A stretch of 16,502 bases of DNA from JALQTD01 sp964390365 (GCA_964390365.1 CAYMHW010000051.1:1-16502), one strand, 5' to 3'; counted from the first letter of the stretch, positions 1 through 7,950 are shown. Notes: a model not told the origin generated them from the sequence alone. Numbers and translations are program-made.

Positions 1-1
1 G

Positions 2-742
2 TTATGCCAGAGTGCCTTCATGCACCGGCAACTTAACCAAGAATCCGTCCTGCAGGATGGGAATGGTGGTCAAGTTGTTGGGCGTTAGGCAGTATTTCGC
101 GTCCGCGTTCAAATTCAATCGCCGCAGCCGCCGGCGGTGGGACGACGCTTTCAAAAAGGCGAACATGTTGTCGCGGGCCGAACGGTAGATGAACTTGCCG
201 GCCACCGTGCTGTCTTCGTCGGCGCGGAAGCGGCCGGATTCGATGAGGGCATCGGCGATGGCGCCGCCGCAGATGGTGTCTTCGAGGTTGAATTTGTCCT
301 TCCAGCCGGAGCCGAGGATGAGGACGTCTTCGTGGCGCTCGATGAGCCAGTTGCTCAGCGCTTCGAGGTTGTTGAGCGCGCCGATGACCACGGTTTTTTT
401 GTGGCGGGCGATGTCGATGGCTTTGGTGCCGTTGGTGGTGGTGATGACCACGGTTTGGCCTTTCAGCTGTTCCGCGCGCTCCAAGTAGGCAATGGGGCTG
501 TTGCCCAAATCAAAGCCTTCCACCACCTCCCCGTTCCGCTCCGCCGCTGCCACGTACCCCTTCGCCTGCCATTCCCGCGCTTCCTCCACACTCGCCACAG
601 GCCGGATGCGCTCCACGCCGTGGTGCAGCGCCGTGCACATGGCCGAAGTGGCGCGCAACACGTCGATGACGACGACGAGTTCGAAGTCCTTTTCGTAGAG
701 GTGAAAATCGGCGGGGGAGAAGCAGAGTTCGACGCGTTTCAT
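2..742 (-). CDS. comB: ComB-family 2-phosphosulfolactate phosphatase
   Basis: The 246-residue product matches the ComB family, whose archaeal founder is a Mg-dependent acid phosphatase that turns 2-phosphosulfolactate into sulfolactate for coenzyme M synthesis. Visible family blocks are VVVIDVLRATS (residues 23-33), GFDLGNSP (76-83), TTNGTKAI (102-109) and GSGWKD with LEDTICGGA near 145-162; a basic stretch RRRLRRL and CLTPN follow near the C-terminus. The length is normal for the family. The start is ATG and the TAA stop lies just inside the window edge, so the gene is complete. It begins 18 bases after the gcvT stop on the same strand and is probably cotranscribed with it. Bacteroidota do not make coenzyme M as far as is known, so the true substrate here is uncertain; a sulfonate pathway is possible but is inference. 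Confidence 0.85.
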   Translation of the reverse strand: MKRVELCFSPADFHLYEKDFELVVVIDVLRATSAMCTALHHGVERIRPVASVEEAREWQAKGYVAAAERNGEVVEGFDLGNSPIAYLERAEQLKGQTVVITTTNGTKAIDIARHKKTVVIGALNNLEALSNWLIERHEDVLILGSGWKDKFNLEDTICGGAIADALIESGRFRADEDSTVAGKFIYRSARDNMFAFLKASSHRRRLRRLNLNADAKYCLTPNNLTTIPILQDGFLVKLPVHEGTLA

Positions 743-760
743 GGGCTGGTGGCTTCCAAC

Positions 761-1849
761 TTAGCGGGGCAAGAATCCCGGGCGAACGACCTGTGCGGGC
801 AGCGTCTTATTGCGAATGCGCACGTGCACGGTTCCACCAAGTTGGGCGTTTTCGGCAGCAAGGTAGGCCAAACCAATGGCATGCCCCAACGTCGGGCTCA
901 TCGTGCCACTGGTCACCCGCCCGATGACCTCGCCTTCCGCATTCTCCACGTCGTACCCTTGGCGTGGAATGCCGCGCTCGGTGATGACGAGTCCGCGGAG
1001 CACCGAAGCCGATCCGTTCGCCTTTTCGGCTTCGAAGCGCTCGCGGTCTACGAAGTCCTTGGTGAACTTCGTGATCCAACCGAGTCCGGCGGAGATGGGG
1101 GAGGTGGTGTCGTCGATGTCGTTGCCGTACAAGCAGAATCCCGCTTCGAGGCGCAGCGTGTCGCGGGCGCCGAGGCCGCACGGGGTCACGCCGCAGTCGA
1201 GCAGCGCCTTCCAAACCACCGCGGCTTGCTCGGCCGGGATGTACAACTCAAATCCGCCCGCCCCCGTGTAGCCCGTCGCGGACAGGATGGTGGGCACGCC
1301 GGCGAAGGTGCCTTCGGTGAAGGTGTAGTACTTCAAGTCGCCAGGGGATGCGGCGCCTTCGAAGTGCGGTGCCACCGCGGCCGTGGCCTCGGGGCCTTGG
1401 ACGGCGATGAGTGCGAAGGCCTCGGAGCGGTCCTCGAGGGTGGCGTCGAAGCGGTTTTGGCCTTGAATCCAATTCCAATCCTTCTCCAAATTCGAAGCGT
1501 TCACCACGAGCATGAACGACTCCGCGTTGAAGCGGTACACGAGCAAATCGTCCACGATGCCGCCCTCACCATTGGGCATGCAGCTGTACTGCACCTGCCC
1601 ATCGACGAGCTTCGAGGCGTCGTTCGTGGTGATCCACTGAATGAGGTCGAGCGCCTCCGGGCCTTGAACGATGAACTCGCCCATGTGGCTCACGTCGAAC
1701 ATGCCGACGCGGTTGCGCACGCTGTGGTGTTCCTCGGTCAATCCCGCATAGCTCACGGGCATGTGGTACCCGGCAAACGGGACCATTTTCGCACCGAGCG
1801 CTTGGTGTTCAGCGAGCAGGGGCGTGCTTTTCAGTTCAGTCGTTTCCAT
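761..1849 (-). CDS. gcvT: Glycine cleavage system T protein (aminomethyltransferase)
   Basis: This cytoplasmic, folate-dependent enzyme of the glycine cleavage complex releases ammonia from the aminomethyl group carried on lipoylated H protein and passes the one-carbon unit to tetrahydrofolate. The 362-residue product shows the family blocks in order: FAGYHMPVSY (25-34), FDVSHMGEF (51-59), GGIVDDLLVYR (96-106, containing the conserved aspartates at 100-101), VVNASN (115-120), and later GYTGAGGFELY and GLGARDTLRLEAG. I chose the ATG at 1849 (METTELKSTPLL) because it gives the usual GcvT length of about 360; the frame stays open to 1930 but that extension is basic and unlike the family. A promoter-like TACTTTCG lies 20 bases upstream. 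comB follows after 18 bases. No gcvH or gcvP is in the window, so the complex is encoded at separate loci. Confidence 0.95.
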   Translation of the reverse strand: METTELKSTPLLAEHQALGAKMVPFAGYHMPVSYAGLTEEHHSVRNRVGMFDVSHMGEFIVQGPEALDLIQWITTNDASKLVDGQVQYSCMPNGEGGIVDDLLVYRFNAESFMLVVNASNLEKDWNWIQGQNRFDATLEDRSEAFALIAVQGPEATAAVAPHFEGAASPGDLKYYTFTEGTFAGVPTILSATGYTGAGGFELYIPAEQAAVVWKALLDCGVTPCGLGARDTLRLEAGFCLYGNDIDDTTSPISAGLGWITKFTKDFVDRERFEAEKANGSASVLRGLVITERGIPRQGYDVENAEGEVIGRVTSGTMSPTLGHAIGLAYLAAENAQLGGTVHVRIRNKTLPAQVVRPGFLPR

Positions 1850-1869
1850 CGAATGGGCCTTTGAGGGCA

Positions 1870-1877
1870 CGAAAGTA
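1870..1877 (-). promoter_or_regulatory. Putative -7 element for gcvT
   Basis: The minus strand reads TACTTTCG, which matches five of the six fixed positions of the Bacteroidota -7 consensus TAnnTTTG. It ends 20 bases before the gcvT ATG. I see no convincing -33 TTG at the usual distance, so the call rests on position and on the same motif recurring ahead of other leading genes in the window. Confidence 0.4.
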
Positions 1878-1898
1878 CGATGAGCCGGATGGAAAGTG

Positions 1899-1906
1899 TA
1901 CCTTCG
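1899..1906 (+). promoter_or_regulatory. Putative -7 element for the RelE/ParE-like gene
   Basis: TACCTTCG is a one-mismatch match to TAnnTTTG and lies five bases before the ATG at 1912. If used, transcription would start at or beside the start codon, giving an almost leaderless mRNA. No clear -33 element is visible. The motif sits back to back with the gcvT element in the 62-base divergent spacer. Confidence 0.3.
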
Positions 1907-1911
1907 TTGCC

Positions 1912-2202
1912 ATGGCGTACGAGATTGCAATCGCTCCGCGGGCCGTAGAGGCCTTCAAGGAAGTCATTCAGGCGGCCCAGGCGACGAGCCTCATTGGGGC
2001 AGAAAATGCGCGGCGGGCGGTGTTGAACCGGTTGCAGGAGCTCGCGCTGAGCCCGCAAGTCGAAACGCGCAAGGCGCAGTTCAAGGGGATGCCGGGGGAC
2101 GTGCGGAGCGTGCAGGTTCTTGAGTACCGGATTTACTTTTTAGTCCAAATCGACCGCATCACCGTGCTCGATTGCTTCCTCGACGTGCCCTTAACGTCCT
2201 GA
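1912..2202 (+). CDS. RelE/ParE-superfamily toxin-like protein, no partner antitoxin
   Basis: The 96-residue product has the layout of a RelE/ParE-fold toxin: an N-terminal strand (MAYEIAIAPRAVEAF), a long helical pair rich in Ala, Glu and Arg (12-47), then a strand region with KGMPGDVRSVQVLEYRIYFLVQ (58-79) and a final strand DRITVLDCFLDV (81-92). In this fold the last strands carry the basic and aromatic residues; Arg65, Tyr72, Arg73 and Tyr75 are candidates. Known members either cut mRNA on the ribosome or inhibit gyrase; which applies cannot be told here. I chose the ATG at 1912, since an upstream TTG at 1861 would add an unlike, basic stretch. No small antitoxin gene is found on either side: gcvT diverges upstream and the wbqC-like gene converges and overlaps by 12 bases. 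It may be a solitary or decayed toxin, or a RelE-fold protein with another job. Confidence 0.65.
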   Translation: MAYEIAIAPRAVEAFKEVIQAAQATSLIGAENARRAVLNRLQELALSPQVETRKAQFKGMPGDVRSVQVLEYRIYFLVQIDRITVLDCFLDVPLTS

Positions 2203-2811
2203 ATCCAGCGCCACCAACTCCTCCAAGCGCGACCCGAGCTCTGGACCAAGGTGCATCAGCGCGTCGAGGACGCTGCACCGTTCGATGAAGCCGCACTCCG
2301 GCGCGAACACCTGCGGGTAGGCCTCAAACCGCCACTTGGCCCCCTTCAGCGTTTGGCGTTCCCGCAAGTCCTTGCCTGCTGAAGCACGATCCGCATCCCA
2401 CTCGACGGATGCAGCGAGTTCAGGCACGGGCCATCCGGTCCATTCCGCTACCCAGTCCCAGCTTTGCTTCGCGAAGTCGATGAGCCGTTCGGGCTGATGA
2501 AGGAACATCTCCTCGAGTTCCGGCGCAATGTGTTCGAAGAAGGGCGCCGATCCGTAATCCGTGCAGAGCGTCCGCCACCGAACGCGCGCAGGCGTGTGAT
2601 CGGAAAGCCGCACCTCCGACATCGGCGTGGCTTCCCCCGCGTGCACGACGTCCCAGGGCATGGTCACCGCACCCCGCGCTCCCGCGAGCCGAAGTCGGGT
2701 GCGTTCCGATTGCTTCACAAACCGTTCCCCGCCGTCCACCACCGCACCTTCGGCAGCGAGCCGCCACCAATGCAAGGGCGGAAACGGCGCAATGGGCAGG
2801 ACTCCGGTCAC
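2191..2811 (-). CDS. WbqC-family protein
   Basis: The product is 206 residues when started at the GTG at 2811. It shows the WbqC-family pattern: an N-terminal LPIAPFPPLHWW (5-16), the block FVKQSERTRLRL (31-42), LSDHTP with WRTL (69-82), and YGSAPFFEHI (86-95), followed by Trp-rich helices. WbqC-like proteins are cytoplasmic and have been linked to surface polysaccharide gene clusters, but their reaction is not established. The start codon overlaps the lepB stop as GTGA, which decides the start and suggests translational coupling. The pairing lepB then wbqC-like is common in Bacteroidota, as far as I recall. The 3' end overlaps the opposing RelE/ParE-like gene by 12 bases, leaving no room for a terminator between them. 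Confidence 0.85.
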   Translation of the reverse strand: MTGVLPIAPFPPLHWWRLAAEGAVVDGGERFVKQSERTRLRLAGARGAVTMPWDVVHAGEATPMSEVRLSDHTPARVRWRTLCTDYGSAPFFEHIAPELEEMFLHQPERLIDFAKQSWDWVAEWTGWPVPELAASVEWDADRASAGKDLRERQTLKGAKWRFEAYPQVFAPECGFIERCSVLDALMHLGPELGSRLEELVALDSGR

Positions 2812-4406
2812 CGCACCTTGCTGAAGATGCGCTCCGTGCGCACGCCGCTGCGGCCGTGCTGGGCCTCGTTCATTTTCGAGAACCAAATGAACGAGGCGCG
2901 CCCCACAATGTGCGTTTCGGGCACAAAGCCCCACATCCGCGAGTCCGCCGAGTGGTGGCGGTTGTCGCCCATCATCCAATAGTAGTCCTGCTCGAACGTG
3001 TACGAAGAGGCCGGCTCCCCGTCGATGGTGATGAGGTCGCCTTGTTCCACCAACTCGTGACCCTCGTAAACCGTGATGACGCGGCGGTACACGTCGCGGT
3101 TTCGGCGATTCAAGTTCACCGTCATGCCCTTCGCGGGAATGGTGATGGGGCCGAAGTTGTCCGGATCCCATGTGTCGAACTCCGGGGACGAAACGTTCGG
3201 GAACATCGCCAACCTGCCGCGGTATTCTTCGTGCCCAATGCGTTCCACTTCCATGACCAGCGAGCTCGATCGCAATTGCTGAGCTTCGCTTTCGGTCAGC
3301 GCGAGTGGCGCCACGACGTGTTCGCCGTCTGCGCGAGGCTGTCCGGCCAAATCGATGTTCGTCAATCCCAACTCGTCAAAGGCCCGCTTGGCGGCGAGTC
3401 CATTGACAAACCGCACCTCGTAGTCGAATTGTAAGCCGGCGGGGTTTTCCAAAGGTGCCCCGTCGATGTGCAATTGGCCTTCCAAGACGCTGACGGTTTC
3501 GCCGGGCAGGCCCACGCACCGCTTCACGTAGTGCTCCATTTTATCCAATGGCCGGGCTTGAAGGCCGTGTTCACGGGCGAGTTGTTTCCGGCCGATTTCG
3601 TTGTACTTCTCGGGGTCCATCAGGTATTTGTCCACGCTGCGGTCCGCTGCTTGGATGGCTTGCTGGCGCAGGAGGGCGTAGTAATCGTGTCCTGCCAACT
3701 CCGGATGGACCACGATGGTGTCGCCGTGCGGGAAGTTGAAGACCACCGCGTCGTAGCGCTCCACCTCGCCGAGGCCGGGAAGCCGCAAGTAGGGGAGGGA
3801 GAACCACGAAACGTAGCTCGGAACCATGGTACCGGGCAACACGTTGTGCATGAACGGCACCGTCATCGGCGTCATCGGCACCTTCGGTCCGTACGCGGTT
3901 TTCGAAACGTACAAGTAATCGCCCACGAGCATGCTGCCCTCCATCGAGCCGGTGGGGATTTTGAAGGCCTCGAACACAAAGGTCCGAACGACGGTCGCCA
4001 CCACGACCGCCCACAAGATGCTCTCGCTCCATTCGCGTCCCGCCGACTTGCGGATGCGCGACCAATCCCGCGGCCCTGCATACGCTTCGTCCTTGCGCAT
4101 GAGGTCCACCATGCCGTACCAAGGCAACGCCCCCATGACCCACTGGGCAGCGGACGAGCGGCGCCCGAACACGATGCCCAGTTCCACCTGCATGATGGCC
4201 AGCATCAACACGTTCACGCCCGGAACGAGCAACGGGAAAATCCAGTACCACGGCCGGCCGATGAGTTGCAGGAAGGCGATGAGGTGCAAACCAGGGACGG
4301 CGCCTTTCCAGCCCGCCATGCCAGCGCGTTTCAACAAAGAAGGAAGGACGATGAGTTGTTCGATCAGCAGCAGGGCCAACAGCAACCAAGGAAGCAAAGC
4401 GAGCAT
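2808..4406 (-). CDS. lepB: Signal peptidase I, long Bacteroidota form
   Basis: This inner-membrane serine protease (S26 family) removes signal peptides from exported preproteins. With the ATG at 4406 the product is 532 residues. Two or three membrane segments (about 2-22, 42-66 and 130-146) precede the catalytic box IPTGSMEGSML with nucleophile Ser154. The general base is Lys295 in HYVKRCVGLPGE, and the late box GDNRHHSADSRMWGFVP starts near 480. Large insertions separate Ser from Lys (about 140 residues) and Lys from the GDNR box, roughly doubling the Gram-negative core; this size is usual in Bacteroidota. The frame is open to a TTG at 4430 (eight more residues, 13 bases after the preceding stop), which cannot be excluded. 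It lies in the parA-parB-DUF5683-lepB-wbqC block, and its stop overlaps the next start. Confidence 0.93.
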   Translation of the reverse strand: MLALLPWLLLALLLIEQLIVLPSLLKRAGMAGWKGAVPGLHLIAFLQLIGRPWYWIFPLLVPGVNVLMLAIMQVELGIVFGRRSSAAQWVMGALPWYGMVDLMRKDEAYAGPRDWSRIRKSAGREWSESILWAVVVATVVRTFVFEAFKIPTGSMEGSMLVGDYLYVSKTAYGPKVPMTPMTVPFMHNVLPGTMVPSYVSWFSLPYLRLPGLGEVERYDAVVFNFPHGDTIVVHPELAGHDYYALLRQQAIQAADRSVDKYLMDPEKYNEIGRKQLAREHGLQARPLDKMEHYVKRCVGLPGETVSVLEGQLHIDGAPLENPAGLQFDYEVRFVNGLAAKRAFDELGLTNIDLAGQPRADGEHVVAPLALTESEAQQLRSSSLVMEVERIGHEEYRGRLAMFPNVSSPEFDTWDPDNFGPITIPAKGMTVNLNRRNRDVYRRVITVYEGHELVEQGDLITIDGEPASSYTFEQDYYWMMGDNRHHSADSRMWGFVPETHIVGRASFIWFSKMNEAQHGRSGVRTERIFSKVR

Positions 4407-4443
4407 GTGTATTCGTTCGATGAGGGTCAAAAATGCGGCATTT

Positions 4444-5016
4444 TCACCAAGTAGCGCCGACTTCGGTTCGAGAATGCGATTTTTTGGCCAAATCCCAACG
4501 CAAGGCCAATCCCCAAACCGCTTCGCCCGTCGGCACCACCTCTACGTCCCAAGCCGCCTTCAGGTTATCGCTCACGTCAAATTCCATCAAATGGGCGTCC
4601 ACGTTCGCATCGAGAACCGACAAAGCGTGCACGGCAAGCAAGGCCAACACGCTCACATCGCGCTGTCGGCGATAGAACAGCGCTCGGTCGTTCAGTTCCA
4701 AGGGCGTGAAGCCGGTCTCGTTCACGGTCGTGGGGTCGTCGTCCGTCTCCCAAACCAGCGCATCCCGAAACGTCGCAAACTCGCGGGCGTTGAACTGGAT
4801 GCTCGAAACCGTCCACCACACGCCGCCCCAAACAATCGGCGCCTTCCAGTACTTTCCATTCAGCACTTGCCCCGCTCCGGGCACCACTGCCGCAGCCACC
4901 GTCGTCCGGTGAATGCGGCGATCCCGCTCAGCACGCACGTCGGCGATCGAATCGTTTTGGGCGTGGCCCACCAACGCGGCCCCGAGCATCAGGCCGCAAG
5001 CGACCGCGTGCCTCAC
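4444..5016 (-). CDS. DUF5683-family exported protein
   Basis: The 190-residue product begins with a clear signal peptide (MRHAVACGLMLGAALVGHAQ, cleavage likely after Ala19 or Gln20). The DUF5683 hallmark PGAGQVLNGKYWKAP (46-60) is followed by a hydrophobic stretch IVWGGVWWTVSSIQF (61-75) and a second one near 121-135. The function is unknown; the protein is probably in the inner membrane or periplasm. The GTG start overlaps the parB stop as GTGA, and starting there gives the full signal peptide, whereas the internal ATG at 4989 would cut it. Family members sit directly after parAB in many Bacteroidota, with dapB commonly next; here lepB follows at once and no dapB is present. Confidence 0.85.
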   Translation of the reverse strand: MRHAVACGLMLGAALVGHAQNDSIADVRAERDRRIHRTTVAAAVVPGAGQVLNGKYWKAPIVWGGVWWTVSSIQFNAREFATFRDALVWETDDDPTTVNETGFTPLELNDRALFYRRQRDVSVLALLAVHALSVLDANVDAHLMEFDVSDNLKAAWDVEVVPTGEAVWGLALRWDLAKKSHSRTEVGATW

Positions 5017-5924
5017 AGGTCCATCAACTGCAAGATGCGGTCGAGGTCGTCCGCGTTCCGGTACGAGATTTCGATCTTTCCCGCGCCGTTTCCTTTCGAC
5101 TTCAGCGATGCCAACTTCCCGAACCGCTTCTGCAAATCCGCATCGACCTTCTGCTCATCGAAACTGAGCAAGGCCTTTCGCGAAGGCTTCGAACCGCGAA
5201 CAGCCGGGCCTTCTTTTGCCAAGGCTTCGGTTTGGCGAACGCTCAACTTTTCGGGAACGATGCGCCGGAAAACCTCCATCTGCCACGCCTTGTCCGGGAT
5301 GTTCAAGGCCTTGGCATGGCCGAAGGAAATCTCCTTGCGCGCGACCGCGATTTGGATGACGTCCGGCAGGTTCAACAGCCCGATGTAGTGGGTGATGGTC
5401 GCCCGCGATTTGCCGATGCGCTCTCCCAATTTTTCGTGGGTCAGTTGGCATTCGTTGATGAGCCGCTCCAAGGACTTCGCCACTTCAATGGCGTGCAGGT
5501 CCTCCCGCTGGATGTTCTCTACGAGCGCCATTTCGAGCAGGGTCTGGTCGTCTGCTTCGCGGATGTAGGCAGGCACCGCATCGAGTCCGACGATTTGAGA
5601 GGCCCGAAAGCGCCGCTCGCCGGAGATGATTTGGTACTTGTTGGCGCGCACCTTATGCACCGTGATGGGCTGAATGATGCCCAGTTCCCGGATGCTGTCC
5701 GCCAGTTCTTGAAGTCGATCGGCATCGAAATCCTCCCGAGGTTGATCGGGATTCGCTTCGATGTTGGCAATCGGAATGAGGGCGATGCTTCCCGCCATGT
5801 TGCCGACCACTTCCGGCTCGTCGGCCTCGGGTTTGGGCGCAAAGGCGGGCCGATTCCGCGGCGCTTCTCCGGGGTTGCTGATCAGGGCTCCAAGGCCCCG
5901 TCCAAGTGCGGGCTTTTTTGCCAT
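5013..5924 (-). CDS. parB: Chromosome partitioning protein ParB
   Basis: ParB binds parS sites near the replication origin, spreads as a CTP-dependent clamp, and works with ParA in chromosome segregation. The 303-residue product starts MAKKPALGRGLGALI, the typical ParB N-terminus that contacts ParA. The nuclease-like CTP-binding domain spans about 45-140 with GERRFRAS (102-109) and ENIQREDL (136-143). A helix-turn-helix region follows (about 160-185, LGERIGKSRATITHYIGLL), then linker and a C-terminal dimerisation segment from about 245. All expected parts are present. The ATG is two bases after the parA stop and the TGA overlaps the next gene. I found no obvious parS palindrome within parA or parB. 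Confidence 0.97.
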   Translation of the reverse strand: MAKKPALGRGLGALISNPGEAPRNRPAFAPKPEADEPEVVGNMAGSIALIPIANIEANPDQPREDFDADRLQELADSIRELGIIQPITVHKVRANKYQIISGERRFRASQIVGLDAVPAYIREADDQTLLEMALVENIQREDLHAIEVAKSLERLINECQLTHEKLGERIGKSRATITHYIGLLNLPDVIQIAVARKEISFGHAKALNIPDKAWQMEVFRRIVPEKLSVRQTEALAKEGPAVRGSKPSRKALLSFDEQKVDADLQKRFGKLASLKSKGNGAGKIEISYRNADDLDRILQLMDL

Positions 5925-5926
5925 CT

Positions 5927-6739
<813 letters not shown>

Positions 6740-6760
6740 GTCAAGTCGATTGCCGCAGAT

Positions 6761-7456
6761 TCAAACGGTCAAGGTTTCGCCGATGCTCGGCAGGATGAGG
6801 GTTTTGCCCGCTTCGGCAAAGGCTGCCACCGCGCGGGTTTTGCGGTCGTCGCTCAAGGCGATGGGAGGGAAGGTGTCGAGGTGGATGCCCACGATGCGGT
6901 CGCATTGGATCATTTCCGCTGCGATGAGCGCATCTTCCGGCCCCATGGTGAAGCAATCTCCGATGGGCAACAAGGCCAAATCCGGCTTCCAATGCCGCCC
7001 AATCAGTTCCATGTCCAGGTGCAACGCCGTATCCCCCGCATGGTAAATTCGCTTCCCTTCGGACTCGATGATGAACCCGGCTGGGTTGCCCCCGGGCGTG
7101 CCATCGGGCAACGTGGACGAGTGCACGGCATTGACCATGCGGACGGAGCCATAAGGACGCTGCAGCACGCCGCCGTGGTTCATGGGAATCACTTCATGCG
7201 CCCCCTGCGCCTTCAGCCACATCGCCACCTCGTAATTCGCAACGCTCACGACGCCGGGCTTCTGCGCGAAGGACGGGGCGTCGGCCACGTGATCCTCGTG
7301 ACCGTGCGTGAGCAGCAATTCGTCGAGGTCCAGTTCATCCACCTGCAGCCCCGCGGCTTGAGCGCCCGGGTGGTGGGTGATGAACGGGTCGATGAGCACT
7401 CGGTGCCCTGCGCATTGCAGGGCCACTCCCGCATGTCCGAGAAAGGTGATTTCCAT
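6761..7456 (-). CDS. UPF0173 metal-dependent hydrolase (metallo-beta-lactamase fold)
   Basis: The 231-residue product is a small cytoplasmic metallo-beta-lactamase-fold hydrolase of the UPF0173 (YtkL-like) group. Metal ligands are visible: the THGHEDH motif (50-56, ligands His51, His53, Asp55 and His56), His112 in NAVHSS, Asp142 in YHAGDTALH, and His192 in GIHLD near the C-terminus. The start MEITFLGHAGV is the normal family N-terminus, and the length fits. No substrate can be assigned from sequence. A full-match TATCTTTG promoter box lies 16 bases upstream, so this gene probably leads the block that continues through parA, parB, the DUF5683 gene, lepB and the wbqC-like gene. Confidence 0.9.
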   Translation of the reverse strand: MEITFLGHAGVALQCAGHRVLIDPFITHHPGAQAAGLQVDELDLDELLLTHGHEDHVADAPSFAQKPGVVSVANYEVAMWLKAQGAHEVIPMNHGGVLQRPYGSVRMVNAVHSSTLPDGTPGGNPAGFIIESEGKRIYHAGDTALHLDMELIGRHWKPDLALLPIGDCFTMGPEDALIAAEMIQCDRIVGIHLDTFPPIALSDDRKTRAVAAFAEAGKTLILPSIGETLTV

Positions 7457-7472
7457 GGCCTTCGTTTCCCTT

Positions 7473-7480
7473 CAAAGATA
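7473..7480 (-). promoter_or_regulatory. Putative -7 element for the UPF0173-parAB-lepB block
   Basis: The minus strand reads TATCTTTG, a perfect match to the Bacteroidota -7 consensus TAnnTTTG, 16 bases before the hydrolase ATG. Upstream there is only a poor -33 candidate. It lies in the 79-base spacer after the PUR-family gene and is the only promoter-like box I see ahead of the six-gene block. Confidence 0.55.
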
Positions 7481-7535
7481 GGTTCCTCGAACTCCGAAAT
7501 GAAGCCGAGTTTTCAACCATGGAACGCCCCGCGGA

Positions 7536-7895
7536 TCAGAGGTCGTCGAAGGAAACGTCTTCGTTCTTGGGCGCGTCGCCTTCACCAGCCGTCTCCTCTT
7601 CGCTTCCCATGTTCGCTTCGCGTTCTGCGATCGGGTCGCGGTAGTTGCCGGTGTCCATCAACTCGGCGATTTTGTCCACGGCTTCCACGAAACCTTCCTC
7701 AAACTTCTCAAAATCCTCGCGGTACAGGAAGATTTTGTGCTTGGAGAAGCCTTCTCCTTCGCCCCGCCGCTTGCTCTCGGTGATGGTGAGGTAGAGGTCC
7801 TTGCCCCGCGTCTCTTTCACATCAAAAAAGTACGTCCGCTTGCCTGCGGGAACCCGCACGGAGTAGACCTCGTCGTTGTTGTTGTAATCGCTCAT
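7536..7895 (-). CDS. PUR-family (DUF3276) DNA/RNA-binding protein
   Basis: The 119-residue product matches the bacterial PUR-alpha-like family (DUF3276; Borrelia BpuR is a studied relative), which binds single-stranded DNA and RNA. The core runs from about 8 to 88: VYSVRVPAGKRTYFFDVKET (11-30), LYLTITESKR (34-43), then HKIFLYREDFEKFEEGF (53-69), a strand-strand-helix layout. The C-terminal 30 residues are acidic and end in SFDDL, as is usual in Bacteroidota members. I chose the ATG at 7895 because it gives the family N-terminus; the open frame to 7943 runs across the promoter. It is a single-gene unit with its own promoter, 55 bases after the upstream surface-protein gene. Confidence 0.88.
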   Translation of the reverse strand: MSDYNNNDEVYSVRVPAGKRTYFFDVKETRGKDLYLTITESKRRGEGEGFSKHKIFLYREDFEKFEEGFVEAVDKIAELMDTGNYRDPIAEREANMGSEEETAGEGDAPKNEDVSFDDL

Positions 7896-7913
7896 CTGTC
7901 TTTCGCTTCCTTG

Positions 7914-7943
7914 CGAAGATAAAACTTCCGTCGGGACTCGCAA
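7914..7943 (-). promoter_or_regulatory. Putative promoter of the PUR-family gene (-33 TTG and -7 box)
   Basis: On the minus strand TTG is followed by exactly 19 bases and then TATCTTCG, close to the Bacteroidota layout TTTG-N19-TAnnTTTG with one mismatch in the -7 box. The -7 box ends 18 bases before the ATG. A purine-rich stretch AAGGAAGCGAAAG between box and start could help ribosome binding. This is the best two-part promoter match in the window. Confidence 0.6.
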
Positions 7944-7950
7944 GCAATCC

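Noticed and set aside
137..1864. A 575-codon open frame on the plus strand covering comB and gcvT.
   Set aside because: It is antisense to two well-recognised genes, has biased low-complexity composition, and shows no domain.
2811..3171. Upstream extension of the wbqC-like frame to an ATG at 3171.
   Set aside because: The extension lies inside lepB and gives a His/Arg/Pro-rich sequence unlike WbqC. The GTG overlapping the lepB stop gives the family N-terminus.
7481..7535. A possible terminator between the PUR gene and the UPF0173 gene.
   Set aside because: Only a five-base AACTC/GAGTT pairing with no T tract is visible, too weak to call.
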